From Symsagittifera roscoffensis (Eukaryota > Xenacoelomorpha > Acoela > Convolutidae): 64,000 nucleotides of DNA. The notes below the pieces were generated by a model, which was not told where the DNA came from, ran no database searches, and saw nothing but the letters and a program-made list of their open reading frames with translations. The translations under genes were made by a program, and so were the position numbers. Of the stretch, positions 11,661 through 23,281 are shown piece by piece; the first letter of the stretch is position 1; each line of letters begins with the position of its first letter. The stretch is taken from the NCBI RefSeq assembly GCF_963678635.1, contig NC_087071.1, positions 744,001-808,000 of the forward strand. Direction: 5' to 3'.

Positions 11661-12560
11661 CCTGCGAGAGGTGAACCTGCTACCAGTATCATTATATCGT
11701 CAACTGATTGACCTTCTTTTCCTTTTTAACATCCATGACTAATTGTTTTGATAAACTTATTAAATAGTTTCATGTGATAGGATACGCTCATAATGGTACG
11801 CTTGTAAGAAAAAAGCCTGGTACGGGAATTTAGAGACAAGTTCGTCAAGCCGCGATACACCCCCTCTACCCGGACATCCCCGCCAGAACCTCCACCCGTG
11901 AAAAACCAGGTTCTAATTACTTTCATTTCTTTTTTATTTGTTTGTTAAATCTAATTCTCCACAATCGATTTAACAATCTATTCTTTCCCTTGTTTTGTCT
12001 GATTTGTACCCTGTTTAGTGAATGTCCTTACCGAGGTAGAGGCCGAAGTGGCTACCCAAGTGGAGCAGGAAATTGGTAATAGGAACCTCAAGGACCAAAG
12101 ATGTCGGAGCCACCGTTCACTCGTGTAGAGGTGCAAAACTAGCCGACCTTGCCGCTACTGTCTCACACTACCCCTCGCAGAAACTGAACTGTGTTACTAT
12201 AGTAGCCGACTTTAATGATAACTCATCTACGGTTTCTGACCTTGCTAGTGATTGGAGATTTTTTTAAATAAATTTGATAATTCATAAGTTTAACACAAAT
12301 GTGCTTATTATCCCCAAAACCATCCTCTCTGCAAATAAACAGTTCATAAACAGAAAACTTGGTGCTTTAAATAACCCTTTGTTTTGCGTTTTTATTACAT
12401 TTTACCACTCAAGAATTTGAATTTTTCCCCCAACTAAACGTTATTTTTAGTGCTAATATGTTTTGTAAAGATGGTATTCATTTTTCCTTTTATGGCAATA
12501 AAATTTTCAGTTTATTGCTCGCGCAGCTAACTTGTATATATTCACCATAAAATTATCCTC
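11661..12560. other. No gene recognised; possible leader remnant
   Basis: No coding pattern is visible. Around 11713-11737 the sequence TTTTCCTTTTTAACATC resembles the post-LTR leader of element A (14.23 kb), so part may be a decayed leader of the same family. The rest is AT-rich without recognisable features. Confidence 0.4.
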
Positions 12561-12572
12561 CTCGCTGCCAAA

Positions 12573-13380
12573 TTATGGCCGATCAAACAAACTGCCATTT
12601 TTGCAAACGCCACCTCCGAAAAGGAGGCATATGAAGTGTCATTTGCAAAGCATACATCCATGTCTTATAATTTAATGGAAGCAAGGCCTATTTGACTTTC
12701 ACTGAAGCGAAAATACTCCAAATTAGACCTCCAAAACAGAAGAAGTCCGAAGTAAACGAGGAAGTTAATCAATTCGATAAACTAATGAGTACAGGCAAAA
12801 TATCTGCCTCCATTGGCTGCCTTTCAGACAAGAAAACAAAAGGAGTACTTCCCCTAAACGAATTCATTGAAGGAAAAACAGTCCTTAACATCCTGAAAGA
12901 AAAACACCCCCCAGCCAAAACAGCGAACACTAACTACACAACCGAATTAAATGAAGACACAATGCCATACCACTCCTCTATATTCGAACAAATAAAAGCC
13001 AAGATTTTGGAAAATCAACCCTGAAGAGGCACGGAAGCCACGGTCCCTCAGGTCTAGATGCGTGGGAACGGAGAAGGACGTTATTTCACTTCAACCAGAG
13101 ATCCATTGAGCTTTGCAAAACAATTGCTAAACTATCCTATACAATAGCAAGTGAAGTTGTCCCACATGAAAACTTAACAGCTTACAACTCGTGTCGCCTG
13201 ATACTTCTGGGCAAAAATCCAGGGGTACGGCCCATTGGTATAGGTGAGGTTCTGAGAAGAATAATTGGCAAAAAAATCACCCAATGTATAAAATCAGACC
13301 TTAAAAATATCGGAAAAAACTTTCAACTCTGCTTAGGCCAGAAGTGTGGAATCGAATATGCTATCCACAGCTTGAGGAAG
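12573..13380 (+). pseudogene. Reverse transcriptase gene, N-terminal half (split by element A)
   Basis: The start MADQTNCHFCKRHL reads into a C2H2-like finger (C-x2-C, then H-x4-H after a one-base frame slip). 12692-13024 encodes KISASIGCLSDKKTKGVLPLNE, KEKHPP and similar. After a stop at 13021-13024, another frame gives GPSGLDAWE, SIELCKTIAKL, YNSCRLILLGKNPGVRPIGIGEVLRRIIGK (in parts) and FQLCLGQKCGIEYAIHSLRK. This is the start of an RT family with no retroviral-type signatures, common in invertebrate genomes, whose later motifs lie at 36.08 kb. The gene ends exactly at the element A 5' LTR. Confidence 0.75.
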
Positions 13381-14197
13381 TGTGACATTCGACCAGAACT
13401 GACAAAAAAGGCCATTTCGAGTTATTAGCCGCTGACCTTGAGAATTGGCAGTTTTAGCAGATTAGCGACGTTATTTGAACAAATAGACAAACTGTGAAGG
13501 TCAGAATATTCTGGTATGTTCAGAACAATAGTTGCGACAGAAATAGCAACGGGAAATAGAAAATAAGAATTGAACAAATCAAGGAGTTGACAGAGACCGC
13601 TCCGAGTTGTAACGATTGTGTCGCTACAATCGTTACGAAGCCATTCACACCAACGGTGAAGGGTGGAAACCAGCCTTCCAGAGAGGAAATAAATGTGTTA
13701 TTTCCACGGATTCAGGAATCCGGAGGGGCCTCGAGACCTGAACTCGAACTATTTTATACGAAATTTTAGCTTACTGGTTATGTCCTGAATTGAATTTATT
13801 TAACATCTGGATTCATTTTCTGACAATGAGAAGCTAGGAGTAAAGGGAAAGGGTTGATCCATCTTCGATGGAGATGATGATTTTTATCTATTGAAACAAA
13901 AACAATGGTAATATTATGATTAGTAGTAGCCCTGTTTTTAGGAGTGGCCTCGTGGTCTGGGGATACTGAGACCCAGCCATGAGCTCACTATTCTCGCATA
14001 TAATTAAACTAATTTGAGTGTTTTGACCGAAGCCGAAAGCAGTAACGTTTTTGTCGACCCGATGTTAGAAAGACCACCAAAAGAACTGGCTTTGGTAGAG
14101 ACGGTGAAAAGCATGTACAGCTTTGTTGAGACGCTAGCCAGTCATTTTATAGCTAGCTTTATTTTCCGACGATATGTACTTCCGGGCGAATGTTACA
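13381..14197 (+). repeat. Element A 5' LTR (817 bp)
   Basis: Starts TGTGACATTCGACC and ends GCGAATGTTACA; matches 35176-36078 over its full length. It carries a perfect 10-bp stem-loop at 13609-13636 (GTAACGATTG, 8-nt loop, CAATCGTTAC), which is partly lost in the 3' copy. It lacks an 86-bp stretch that is present in the 3' LTR near 35.31-35.41 kb. An ATCCGGAGGGG motif, repeated many times in the leader, already occurs at about 13718. Confidence 0.85.
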
Positions 14198-14209
14198 TAG
14201 ATGTTTTTA

Positions 14210-14227
14210 TGGCGCTCCTGGTTGTTA
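14210..14227 (+). promoter_or_regulatory. Candidate tRNA primer-binding site, element A
   Basis: TGGCGCTCCTGG lies 12 nt after the 5' LTR and the matching place in element B (40688) has TGGTGCTCCTGG. A PBS normally starts TGG, the complement of the tRNA CCA end, and conservation between two diverged elements supports it. The 11-12 nt gap from the LTR is longer than usual, and no particular tRNA was identified. Confidence 0.35.
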
Positions 14228-14645
14228 TTCCTTTTTAACATCATGACCGGCAGAACCGTTAACGAGCAATCCGCGCCCTTAATAGGCCCTAACCGCCGGG
14301 GCAGAAGGTTAATTCGGAACACGGAAGCCTTCCGGATTCCCGTGAATAGCTTTTTAACCAAGTTAAGACCGAAAATCCACGTTCCAGGAAGGGTGGGGGG
14401 ATCGGCCGTCCCCTCGTTACCTGAGAGGTTTGTGACCAAAAATGCTTAAAGATATATAAGAAACCAAACAAAAAGTAGTATAGTACCCAAAAAAAACAAA
14501 AAACAAAAAAAAATTAACTGAAAAAACCAAAAACAGTAAAAAAGTAGAAATTCAGTAGAAATCATCCCCCCAGACGAGATTTGATCCGACCCTCCCGTTT
14601 GTTGTTGTTAGATACACTGTTGTTACAGGCAATTATATCAGTCAG

Positions 14646-14658
14646 GATCGTTACGATC
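14646..14658 (+). repeat. Conserved leader palindrome, element A
   Basis: GATCGTTACGATC is a 6-bp inverted repeat around one central base. Element B has GATCG-TTT-CGATC at the same relative place (41044-41056), followed in both by AA. Placement in the leader suggests an RNA hairpin, possibly for dimerisation or packaging. That role is inference. Confidence 0.45.
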
Positions 14659-15980
14659 AACTTTGTGGCCCGGTTGTGAGGTTTGTACTGTAGGGTTATT
14701 TGGGTATTTAAGCACGTTAACGCTAATTTGCGCTCAATCCGGAAGGGTCACGGGATTAGCGGAGAAGACTGTTACGGCAAGCAGTTCAAGGAGCAACAAG
14801 AAGGGGCCCAACGACAACAACAATCGACTGTTGGGTATCGCTAACAAGTTTTGTATCCCTTTAGGTACAAAAATAAGATTGTAACCTGTGGGGGGCTCGA
14901 CAGTGCTGCACTGTAGTGACCCTTCACGAACTGCGAACTTCCGAGTTAAGCACCTTAATTCGGATATTGAACAAACCCGCAGGGGTATAGTATTAATAGT
15001 ATTAATACTTATACAGCCAATATTAATACTCTTATGTCGTTTCTCAGTGAAAAACACAATAAGCGGACCGGTTTTTAGGGTCAAAATAGCGACATTTTGA
15101 TCCCCCCACAAATCGCGATTTTTGAGATTTCAATTTTTTTGAAATAAAAAAGCACCAAATAAGTGTGTTACATTGTAACTGTACTAGTATAATAGGTAGA
15201 ACCGGTTGAGTTTAGTTCAGAAGTGGTTGGAACTATTTGGGTACCAAAAACCGAATTTTCGTGATTTTTGAAAAAACGGAACACTATAAAATAAAATTTT
15301 TTTTTGGAAATTTTGGAGTTAGGACAGTGAAAAGTGTTGTTCGGACAACGTCCACTAGTGAATCGACCGGTTTTAAAACCCGTTTGCCGATAATCTTCCG
15401 GGTTACAGAGAAATCGAACTTAATGTGTTTGATTTAGTGGATTCATCAATCCGGAGGGGTCCAAATAGCATAGTTTTTTTGCAAACTTTTTCAGCTAGAG
15501 CGTTTTAGATAGGGTTTTTGCGTTGATCTTGGTACCATTACATCAGAAATTATCTGAGCTTACCAATAAAAACATCAATTATTCAAAAAATTAAGCGTGA
15601 AAATTTTTTGAGACAGTTTTTAGCAAATTCACTAAATCGGGAAGGTAGACCCTTCATGTTTTATAAAAAAATTTTGGAAAGCCCTTACACCCCTACCAAA
15701 ACGTGGTAACGGTTAAAAAAGGCATTTTTATGCTGTTTTAGACAAAAAGGGAAGGCTAAGGGCAACAGAAAACTTTAGTCAAGTCAAAAAAAGGCTAGCT
15801 ATAAGACCCTTCACCGTTAAGGTGAATTGTCAAATAAGAGGCTTAACTGCAATCCGGAAGGGTCTTGGTAAAGAAGATACAACCTTCCTAGTTATTTCGA
15901 ACAGCATAATAACATCGGAGAACGTATCCGGAAGGGTATCGGTTGAGGATTTAGAAAGTCTCCGAGAAGCTATTTTTTCA

Positions 15981-16187
15981 AACCCGGAGGGGTCCCAATC
16001 CGGAGGGGTCTCAATTTTGCCAATCAGGAGGGGTCTTATTTTTGCAAACCTGCAGGGTCGCAATCCGGAGGGGCTCAATTTTGATAATCCGGAAGGGTCT
16101 TATTTTTGCCAATCCGGAGGGGTCCCAATTTTGCCAATCCGGAGGGGTACTGTTTTTGTCAATCCGGAGGGTTATTATTTTTGTTAA
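15981..16187 (+). repeat. ATCCGGAGGGG tandem array in element A leader
   Basis: Roughly eight imperfect units of about 25-27 bp, each with (A)ATCCGGAGGGGT followed by a T-rich spacer such as CCCAATTTTGCC. Variants have AGG or AAGG. The short frames across it are by-products of the repeat and not genes. Confidence 0.8.
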
Positions 16188-17073
16188 GGACTTAGGTAAA
16201 CAGAAGAAAAGATAGTAGTGAGAGGTATTAGGTTAATAAAAGACAGTCTAGGAACCAGTAACTGCACTGGTAGCTTGCCTCTCATAAAAGACCAGACCAA
16301 AACAGAACAGGTCCAAACTCGGATATTCGCGACACTAAGTCTAAATAAAAAACAAGAGTGTGTAACTCATTGGTGTGGATTGATTTGAGAAAAGTGATTG
16401 CCCTGAGGATTTTAGTAGGTCTAGCTCGGGCAGTCCGAAGGCAGATAGGTAAAACAGGACTCGGTCGGTGCAATAGACGCCCACTTGAGTAAATTACTGC
16501 CTTCAAGTTTTGTCTGTTTCGTGCAGCACCAAGCAGGTAAAGCTCTTTCTTTAGAAACAAGTTCGACTATTGTATTGCGACTGACTAAAAGTACAAAAAA
16601 CATACGTTTTTCATAGAAAAAATTCTTATTTCTGTTGTTTATGGTTTTAAATCAATAATATTTGTGCTTGATTGGGTAGTGAGAACACTATCTTTTAAAT
16701 AGACTGATATCATCATACTGTGCTAGCTCTCACATCTTACGACTAATAATCGATTATTATGAATAAATTGTATACGCGCTGTCTGCGATAACATACAAGG
16801 ATTTGTAGTCACTATTTAATAGAAACTTTGGAATTTATTGTGTTGTGTTTTTATTATCAGTAGTCAAACTAAAAAGACACTAGCAATCGATTTGAGTGTA
16901 TAGGCAGTAAGAAGTGATAAATTGAAAATGAGTCTAGACAAGTCGAAGATACCTAAACTAAGTGATAGCTCTAGAAAATTCATACCAGAGAAACAGAGAA
17001 AAGCAATGAATGACCCTTTGTGGAAAGGATCACACGAACCCCGACCGACAAAGGGGAGACGGTTTCAGGCAGA

Positions 17074-18393
17074 ATGGTTGAGACCAGGAGTCAAAAGTCC
17101 TCAGAAGAGCGAAAGACAATGCTAGAAGTGGAGGTCTATCCAGACCAGGCCATGGATGAGAACCAGGAGAGATATGGACCGGAGGGGAGAGGAAATAGAA
17201 GGCTGGCGGGTGAGTCTACTCCGGTAGAACAAGTCCAAGATTTTGCCACTTCCACCGGGACACTGGACCGAGAAGAGATGTCGGAACTGTCCGACATCTC
17301 TACTGAAATAGTGGCAACTAGAAGATCACCCACAGACAACACCATGATGGCAGGCGTGACGGAGAAACAGGCAAAGTTCTCATCGTTTTCAGAAAGAGTG
17401 AAGAACACTTTCGGAAACATCTTTCCATTTACCATGGGAGCGGGTGGAGGCGATGAAGGAGAATCCCAGGAAGAAGAAGAGGACGATGACGAGCAAGTTG
17501 ATTTTGGATCTCGAGTCAGCCTCAATAGTTCGACTCAGGAGAATGAAGCATACACCGACAGGGAGACTGGTACCATGGACCATTTTGGTGTAGTGAGGAC
17601 AATAAGCAAAACCACAAACACAACAGGCAAGTCAGGAGACTTTGTGTGTATGACGAATTCGGAAATGCAAACTGGGGAGAATAGAAACACAGGGCTAAGC
17701 AACGCACAGGCGGATCCAGAGGTGGACAATGAAATGGCTTCGAGGCAGAGAATTAAAGCCCGAATATCGACTAGCACCAAGCTACCTGGGACCGACAGGG
17801 TGACACCGCCACTTGTGATGCCACTAGTAGATAACGGAGCATCAATTGAAGAAGTCTTGACAAACATAGTGGGCAGCATAGGAGAACAAAATGAACAGAT
17901 GTCTATAAGAATGAGTGAAATTGAAAGAGCAGTCCACGTCGAAAGAGAAAGTCTGCGGGAAGAAATAAACCGCAATAGACAAGAAATTGGTAGAAGCGAA
18001 AAACGCTTGAAGGAAAGAACAGATGATCACTTGGTGAAGAACTTGTGGCGAATGACAGGGGAGGCGGAGCAAAGAGAGTTACGGTTGAGAGACGACATGG
18101 AGAAGTTAAGAACATAACAAGAGCAGACTCTTGGGACTCTTGACACAAAGATAGATGAGATGATGCGGTAAACTCAGGCTATCATGGATAGGCTGGACGG
18201 GCTGCTAGGCAGCAGGAGTGGATCAAAAGAAGGGGGACCGAGCTTGGGAGAAGCCAAAAGGGAGCCGAGGGTGAACTTCAATGAACAACAGAACAGAAGG
18301 ACGACATATGGATCCACGAGAGGTAGAGGCATTCATCAGGCTATGCCACAGGGAATAATAGAACATGGGGCCCAAACATCAGAGGAAGTTTAA
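17074..18393 (+). pseudogene. Element A Gag N-terminal region
   Basis: Gag packages element RNA. The likely start is ATG 17074 (MVETRSQK), matching element B MVSTRS. The first part is acidic and low-complexity, with an EEEEDDDE run at about 17470-17490. Around 17384 SFSERVKNTFG matches B SFAERLAMMVG. From about 17840 a long coiled coil follows (MSIRMSEIERAVHVERESLREEI, in parts). A stop TAA ends it at 18115-18117; the same frame continues past a second stop to 18393 with a Gly/Arg-rich tail. Capsid follows in another frame. The open frame extends 54 nt upstream of the chosen ATG. Confidence 0.65.
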
Positions 18394-18709
18394 AATGGCT
18401 ACAGACAGACCTCAAATGAACGACCGACGCAAGGCACACATGCGAATGGGGGAAGTGATTCCATTAACAAAATCATGCGAGCCCAGGGAGGAGTGATGCG
18501 AGTAAAGGGAGGAACAATATCAGCGATTCGGACAGAAGGGAAGTATCAAATACAGAACCCTTATCAGGGGGTGATGATCTTCAGGCGGGGCATTCAAGAG
18601 ATGCTGCCTCAATGGCCACAGCCTTTGAAGCTCTGAACAGGTCTTTGGAAACGTTCTTACGAGGTTATCTAGAACCAATGAACGTAGCGAGAAGTCTAGA
18701 AGGGTTTTC

Positions 18710-19183
18710 ATGAAACCAAGATGCTACAAAGACGAATCTGATGGCTGTGTTGATACCTGGATAGAAGTAATGAAACTGCATTTCGAGGAAGAGGACTTGT
18801 CAGAAAGGCAAGAATGCAGTGCGCTAACCAGTAACTTGGAAGGGACAGCCCTGAACTGCATGATGGTCAAAAAGCAGTACCAGCTGGACACTGCTGAGAA
18901 AATCTTTGAGATCATGTTAAATCGTTTTGTCTCAGGAGTGCAGGGACACCAAGCCATGATGCGCTTCGTGAAGCGGAGGCAACGAGAAGATGAGATGATA
19001 TACAAATTTCTGGACAATTTAGAGATGCTGAGAAGGTGTAGCCAACCAGATGAGTCGAACAGAAGGTTGAACCTGGCAGTAGCCTCAAAATTCATCAATG
19101 GTGTGAAGATTGATAATTTTCGGACAATGTTGGCAATACATTGCGCAACACTCTCAACCAATGCACGTTGGTGCATTGTTTGA
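18710..19183 (+). pseudogene. Element A Gag capsid domain
   Basis: About 157 residues with the helical pattern of retrotransposon Gag capsids (Retrotrans_gag type): CVDTWIEVMKLHFEEEDLS, then LTSNLEGTALNCM, then IFEIMLNRF and VKRRQREDEMIYKFLDNLEMLRR (in parts). The reading frame is shifted by one relative to the upstream Gag part. Its end is destroyed by an inverted duplication at 19140-19197. The domain builds the particle shell. Element B has lost it by deletion. Confidence 0.7.
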
Positions 19184-19197
19184 GAGTGTTGTGCAAT
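19140..19197. repeat. Inverted duplication (foldback) in gag
   Basis: Two 27-nt arms (19140-19166 and 19171-19197) are reverse complements with two mismatches, around a 4-nt centre GTTG. It closes the capsid frame with a stop. Such a quasi-palindrome is expected from a template-switch or snap-back copying error. Confidence 0.85.
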
Positions 19198-19341
19198 GTG
19201 TGCACCAGAGGAGTTGAGACTCAAATCAAAATAGTATCTTTTATTGAAGCCTACTTCGAGATCTGGATATTACAAGAACAATTATGGCGATTTTAACAAC
19301 GGGCCAGCAAACCAAGGGAACAACTGGTACAAAGGGACGAT

Positions 19342-19862
19342 ATGGACAAGAGACGCTCTTTTGCAAATTGCAGTTCGACGGACCATCATATGTCAGCATG
19401 CCCAACTTACAAACAGGGCATGAAAGCAATAGGCTTTAGCCTCGAGGACGAAGATGCGTCAGAGATCGACCATGAGGATTTCATGAGAGGAGAAATGCAA
19501 AATTCGGCCCGAGGTGTTTCTTTTGCAACCTTGAAGGTCATTTTAATTCTGATTGTCCGACATTTTGGGATGCTGTAGCAGACATCAAGCATCCAAGGCA
19601 TGAGGAAGCTTTATCGGGAGTGAAAGCCAGCAAGGCTAGCCTATTGACTGAGGCGGAGGCGCGCAGAAAAGAAAAACCGCAAGAGCTGGCAACGAAGAAA
19701 ATGCAAGCGGTAAAGGAAGATACGTGTGAACCGGAACCAGTGACTGCGGCAGATGACTTCAAGATCGATTATAGGGCAGCCGCGAGGGATGCTCTAAATC
19801 GAGTCCAGCAGGAACTGGTAACGAAAGAGATCGAAAAAAGTGAAGCTCGAGTTGGAAACTGA
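19342..19862 (+). pseudogene. Element A nucleocapsid with two zinc knuckles, and linker
   Basis: Upstream (19.26-19.34 kb) is a Gly/Asn-rich stretch. The first knuckle is FANCSSTDHHMSAC, where the first Cys of C-x2-C-x4-H-x4-C is Phe. The second, in a different frame at about 19517-19560, is CFFCNLEGHFNSDC and fits the CCHC consensus fully. Between them lies KAIGFSLEDEDAS, shared with element C. From 19620 an Ala/Lys/Glu-rich linker (SLLTEAEARRKEKPQEL) continues toward protease. CCHC knuckles bind genomic RNA. Frames change twice. Confidence 0.7.
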
Positions 19863-20800
19863 GAAACTGCAGGAGAAGCTGAATACCTTCGAGGCATCAG
19901 AAGTCGAAGAAACAAAAGCACCAAGTAGTTTGAGCATGAAACTAAAGGTGATCTCCGAGCAGAAAATCGGTATGGTTCCACAGGGAAGCAAAATACAATC
20001 AATAACCTCGGTAGCGGAACACCAGGTATTCGGAAATCTGAGTGAACCATCAGAGTTCACTTTGATGCATTTGGACACATATGCAGATTATCTGAAGCAG
20101 GTGGAACCACGCACTGAGTCAAGAGCTGTGCAAGTGCTACTAAACACGGGTGGCCCTCGCATAAAGAAGCTTCATTGGCGCTACGTGAAAGTCTATGGAC
20201 CGTATCAAGTGATGCTGAACGTAGATGGAATCAGTATCTACACTAGGACATATGTGACAACAGACAGTGACCAAATAGGGCAGATTTATTTGGGTGAAGA
20301 AGAATACAAAGTCCGTAGGATAGGCCATGACGCCATGATGGAGCAAGACGCAGTCCCCATTGGATACGAAGCAGATGTGACTGCACATCTGCTCGACGCC
20401 AATGGTAGGAAAATCGGAGTCACAGGGCTCTTGGACACAGGAACAGTGGTGAGCGTGATGCCGATAAAATCTTGGGAAAGAATGGGCTTCACGAGGGAAG
20501 ATCTAATTCCGACGATTCTCCGACTGGCTGCAGCCAATCGAGGAGCGATTTACGTAGCCGGAAGAACACCAATAACGGGTTCTCCACATGGGAGGACGGG
20601 ATCTTTGGATGAGCTTCCTGGTAGTAGAGAATCTGGACGACGCCGACCAATTCATCTTGGCCAGAGATTTTGTCAGGAATTTTGATGTGATAATTGACTT
20701 GAACAACGGTCTAATAAGGATCAGAAACCCGGATTGTAAGTTTGTTAAGAAACCAAATAATAGAATAATAACAGATGAAAACAAGGTACCGATTTTTTTA
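19840..20800 (+). pseudogene. Element A aspartic protease region
   Basis: Frame 19840-20685 ends with TGLLDTGTVVSVMPIKSW, the D-T-G active-site loop of a retropepsin, followed by LRLAAANRGAI and GRTPITG. A one-base shift moves the second half into the frame from 20588 (FLVVENLDDADQFILARDFVRNFDVIIDL), where ILARDF is the second conserved block (ILG+DF in relatives). The protease would cut Gag-Pol. The first 100 residues (coiled coil KLELETEKLQEKL, then HLDTYADYLKQ) are a conserved linker. Broken by the frameshift. Confidence 0.75.
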
Positions 20801-22268
20801 GATAGAAAAATAAAACTACAGCCGGGACAGGCCGTAGTGGCAATTTTTAGACTGAGGAATTCGAATTCGATAAGTGATAGTAAGCATGTTTGTTTGGTAC
20901 CGAACCCAAATAGTCAAAGTTCAGTGATTTTAGGCCGGAGCTTCTCGGTAACTCGAAACGGACTGTGTGTCAGTGTGTTATTCAACACACTGGACACCGC
21001 GTTTTCAATCCAGCGTGGAAAGAAACTTGGTTACGCTTTGCCGATGAGGACCGACTATGAGGAAACACATAACTTGAAGAGATATAATGTGAAAGACTGT
21101 CCTTATCATGCCAATAAAGATAAAACTTTAAAAAAGATTAATGAATTCAAATCGATTCATAAACTGTTTTCAATGAAGTCTGAGACGGATGACGGCTTGT
21201 CGAGCTGCTCAAAGTTTCCGGAACGCCCCTCGTCATATGAACTAGAATCTGACAAACCGGTGTTGCCAGAAATAGAACACATAAAAGGGAAAATAGGCGA
21301 GGGAGATTTTGAATTATTAAGAGCGGTTTTAAATCGGAACGCGGATGTATTTTCAAAACATAGAGCGGATATCGGATGTTGTACCTTGTCGAACACAAAA
21401 TTGAACTAGAGGAAGGCACCGTTCTTCACAAGGAAGGCGCAAAACGAATGACTCCACATAGGTCGGAAGCGTGCCGAGTGGAGATTGAAATGTTGCACGA
21501 ATACGACATGATAGAACCCTCGAAATCGCCATGGGCTGCGGGGTAGTAATGCCGAAAAAGAAAGGGGGCAGCATAGGTTTTGTTGCGACTTTCGCTACTT
21601 GAACGCGGTGACAAAAAAAAGATGCGTACCCGATACCGCGGATAGACGAGAGCCTCTCTAAACTTGGCGATGACAAGTTCATCACCACACTGGACTTGAG
21701 TTCTGCCTTCTGGCAAGTCCCTCTGCGGAAGAAGGACAGAGAAAAGACCGGATTCGCGTGTGAATTGGGGCAGTACCAGTGGAAGAGGATGCCTTTCGGA
21801 TTGTGCAACGCAACGGCCACGTTTCAAACACTGATGGCTCAGGCTTTCACCAGAGTGACGAAGAAGTACGGGAATCTTGAGATGTGTTACGTGGATGACG
21901 TGGTCATAGCAACACCAACCCTGGAAGACCACATTGATTGACTCGATGAGGTCTTTGGATGCATGAAAAGAGCAGACTTGAAATACAAACCATCGAATTG
22001 TGAAATCCTTAGGGATTCGATCAAGTATCTAGGAAGAATGGTGGACAGGCATGGCGTGAGGCCGGACCCGGAAGCAGTAGAGGCTGTGTTGACATGGAAG
22101 GCTCCCAGAATGGACACACAACTCTTGAGCTTCCTAGGGTTTGCCAAATATTATCGTGAGTTCAACTGGAACAAGGAAATTTGTCCGGGGAGACTGACGG
22201 TGAAGAAAGAGGGCGAGTTCAGGATCAAAACCCGGGACAAAAAAATTTGTCCTGGGAGTCTGTTGTAG
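20801..22268 (+). pseudogene. Element A reverse transcriptase; RNase H deleted
   Basis: The frame to 21409 holds the protease-RT spacer and the RT start (DFELLRAVLNRNADVFSKH). Then in other frames come VEHKIELEEGT, EMLHEYDMIEPS, and AYPIPRIDESLSKLGD with TTLDLSSAFWQVPL (motif A). 21696-21941 gives KRMPFGLCNATATFQ (motif B) and MCYVDDVVIATPTLE, an intact YVDD catalytic box. 21963-22268 has the thumb (KPSNCEILRDSIKYLG, GVRPDPEAVEAVLTW, FAKYYREF). It then passes straight into linker sequence: the connection and RNase H seen in element C are missing, replaced by a short repeat of KICPG-type codons at 22176-22260. Confidence 0.85.
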
Positions 22269-22283
22269 AAGAGAAGGTTCCCG

Positions 22284-23281
22284 ATGGGGAACAGGACCTG
22301 GAAGCTAAAATTTTGCCGGGAAGCTCAGGTGGATAAGCAGACGCAGAGAGCTGACCCAGGAGAGGGAACAGGCTCCGTTACAGACTTTTCAATAGATGAT
22401 AATTCTCGGAACTCAGGAAATGACACCTACTCGGACAGGAACTCGAGCTCGGGATTGGAACTGTCAGAAATAGCGATCCACACACTACTAGTGGAGACTC
22501 GAGCGAGGGATCTGGACAGGGAGGTGTATCAAGACCCTGAAAGTGATCGCTACCTCATACCAGGTGAAAGAGTCTTTGACAACGAAGCAGATGATCTGAA
22601 AACAATAGCAGTATCGAAACGTTCGATAAGCTTGCTGCCGCAAAAAGAGGTACTCAGGACTGATCTCCAGCCGTTCAAACAAGAAACACAGCCGTTGGCA
22701 AAGATTTGGTGCGTTAAGATGGAAGAAGACACGCATCAGCCCAATGAGCTAAATAGTCAGATGAGGGTAATGAAGACGTACTTGAAGGCAAGATACAGAC
22801 TCTCGGACCTACTAAGAGCGCAGAGAAATGATCGTATGACAAGCAACCTGAAAAGGTGGATAGAAAATGGTGCTCCGGACAAAGGTGAACTGGAGGAAGA
22901 CAGTTACCGCATTCTGAGACAGTATTTTATGCAGAAGGAAGGACGGTTATATCTAAACAAAGATGGGATCGTGGCTTGCAAGAGAAGAGATGAAGAGAAA
23001 GTGCTATACAAGTACACGCGATAGTGTTGCCGCAACTCTATCAGACAGAACTTTTATTCAGGTCGCATGATCAGATGGGCCAGCAGGGAATCGACAGAGT
23101 ATATCAGATGATCCTGAAGCGCTTTGAGTGGCCAGGAATGAAAAAGGCATGCGAGAAGTGGGTATCAGCATGTCTGTCATGCCAAAAAGTCAAGGATCCA
23201 AGAAAATTGCGATTTCCTTTGCAGTCGATCGATTTGTCTGACCTCAACGAGGTGGTGCAGATAGATCACCAAAAGATATGA
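22284..23281 (+). pseudogene. Element A pre-integrase linker and integrase zinc-binding domain
   Basis: 22284-23024 is an acidic linker (DNSRNSGNDTYSDRNSS) followed by KRSISLLPQKEVLRTDLQPF and a basic segment typical upstream of gypsy integrases (RMTSNLKRW, YFMQKEGRLYLNKDG). The next frame (23024-23281) has the HHCC domain: LFRSHDQMGQQGIDRVYQMI and FEWPGMKKACEKWVSACLSCQKVK (in parts), including C-x2-C. The two frames overlap at the stop, so a frameshift separates them. The HHCC domain helps integrase multimerise and bind DNA ends. Confidence 0.75.

Larger units (their letters stand above)
14198..17073 (+). other. Element A untranslated leader between 5' LTR and gag
   Basis: About 2.9 kb with no long open frame. 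It contains A-rich runs near 14.49-14.55 kb, a palindrome GATCGTTACGATC at 14646-14658 with a counterpart in element B, dispersed ATCCGGARGGGT motifs (for example about 14739, 15453, 15852, 15929), and a tandem array at 15981-16187. A short frame at 16928-17125 (MSLDKSKIPKL) precedes gag in another frame. Leader length is unusual for Ty3/gypsy elements and resembles element B (2.56 kb). Confidence 0.6.
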
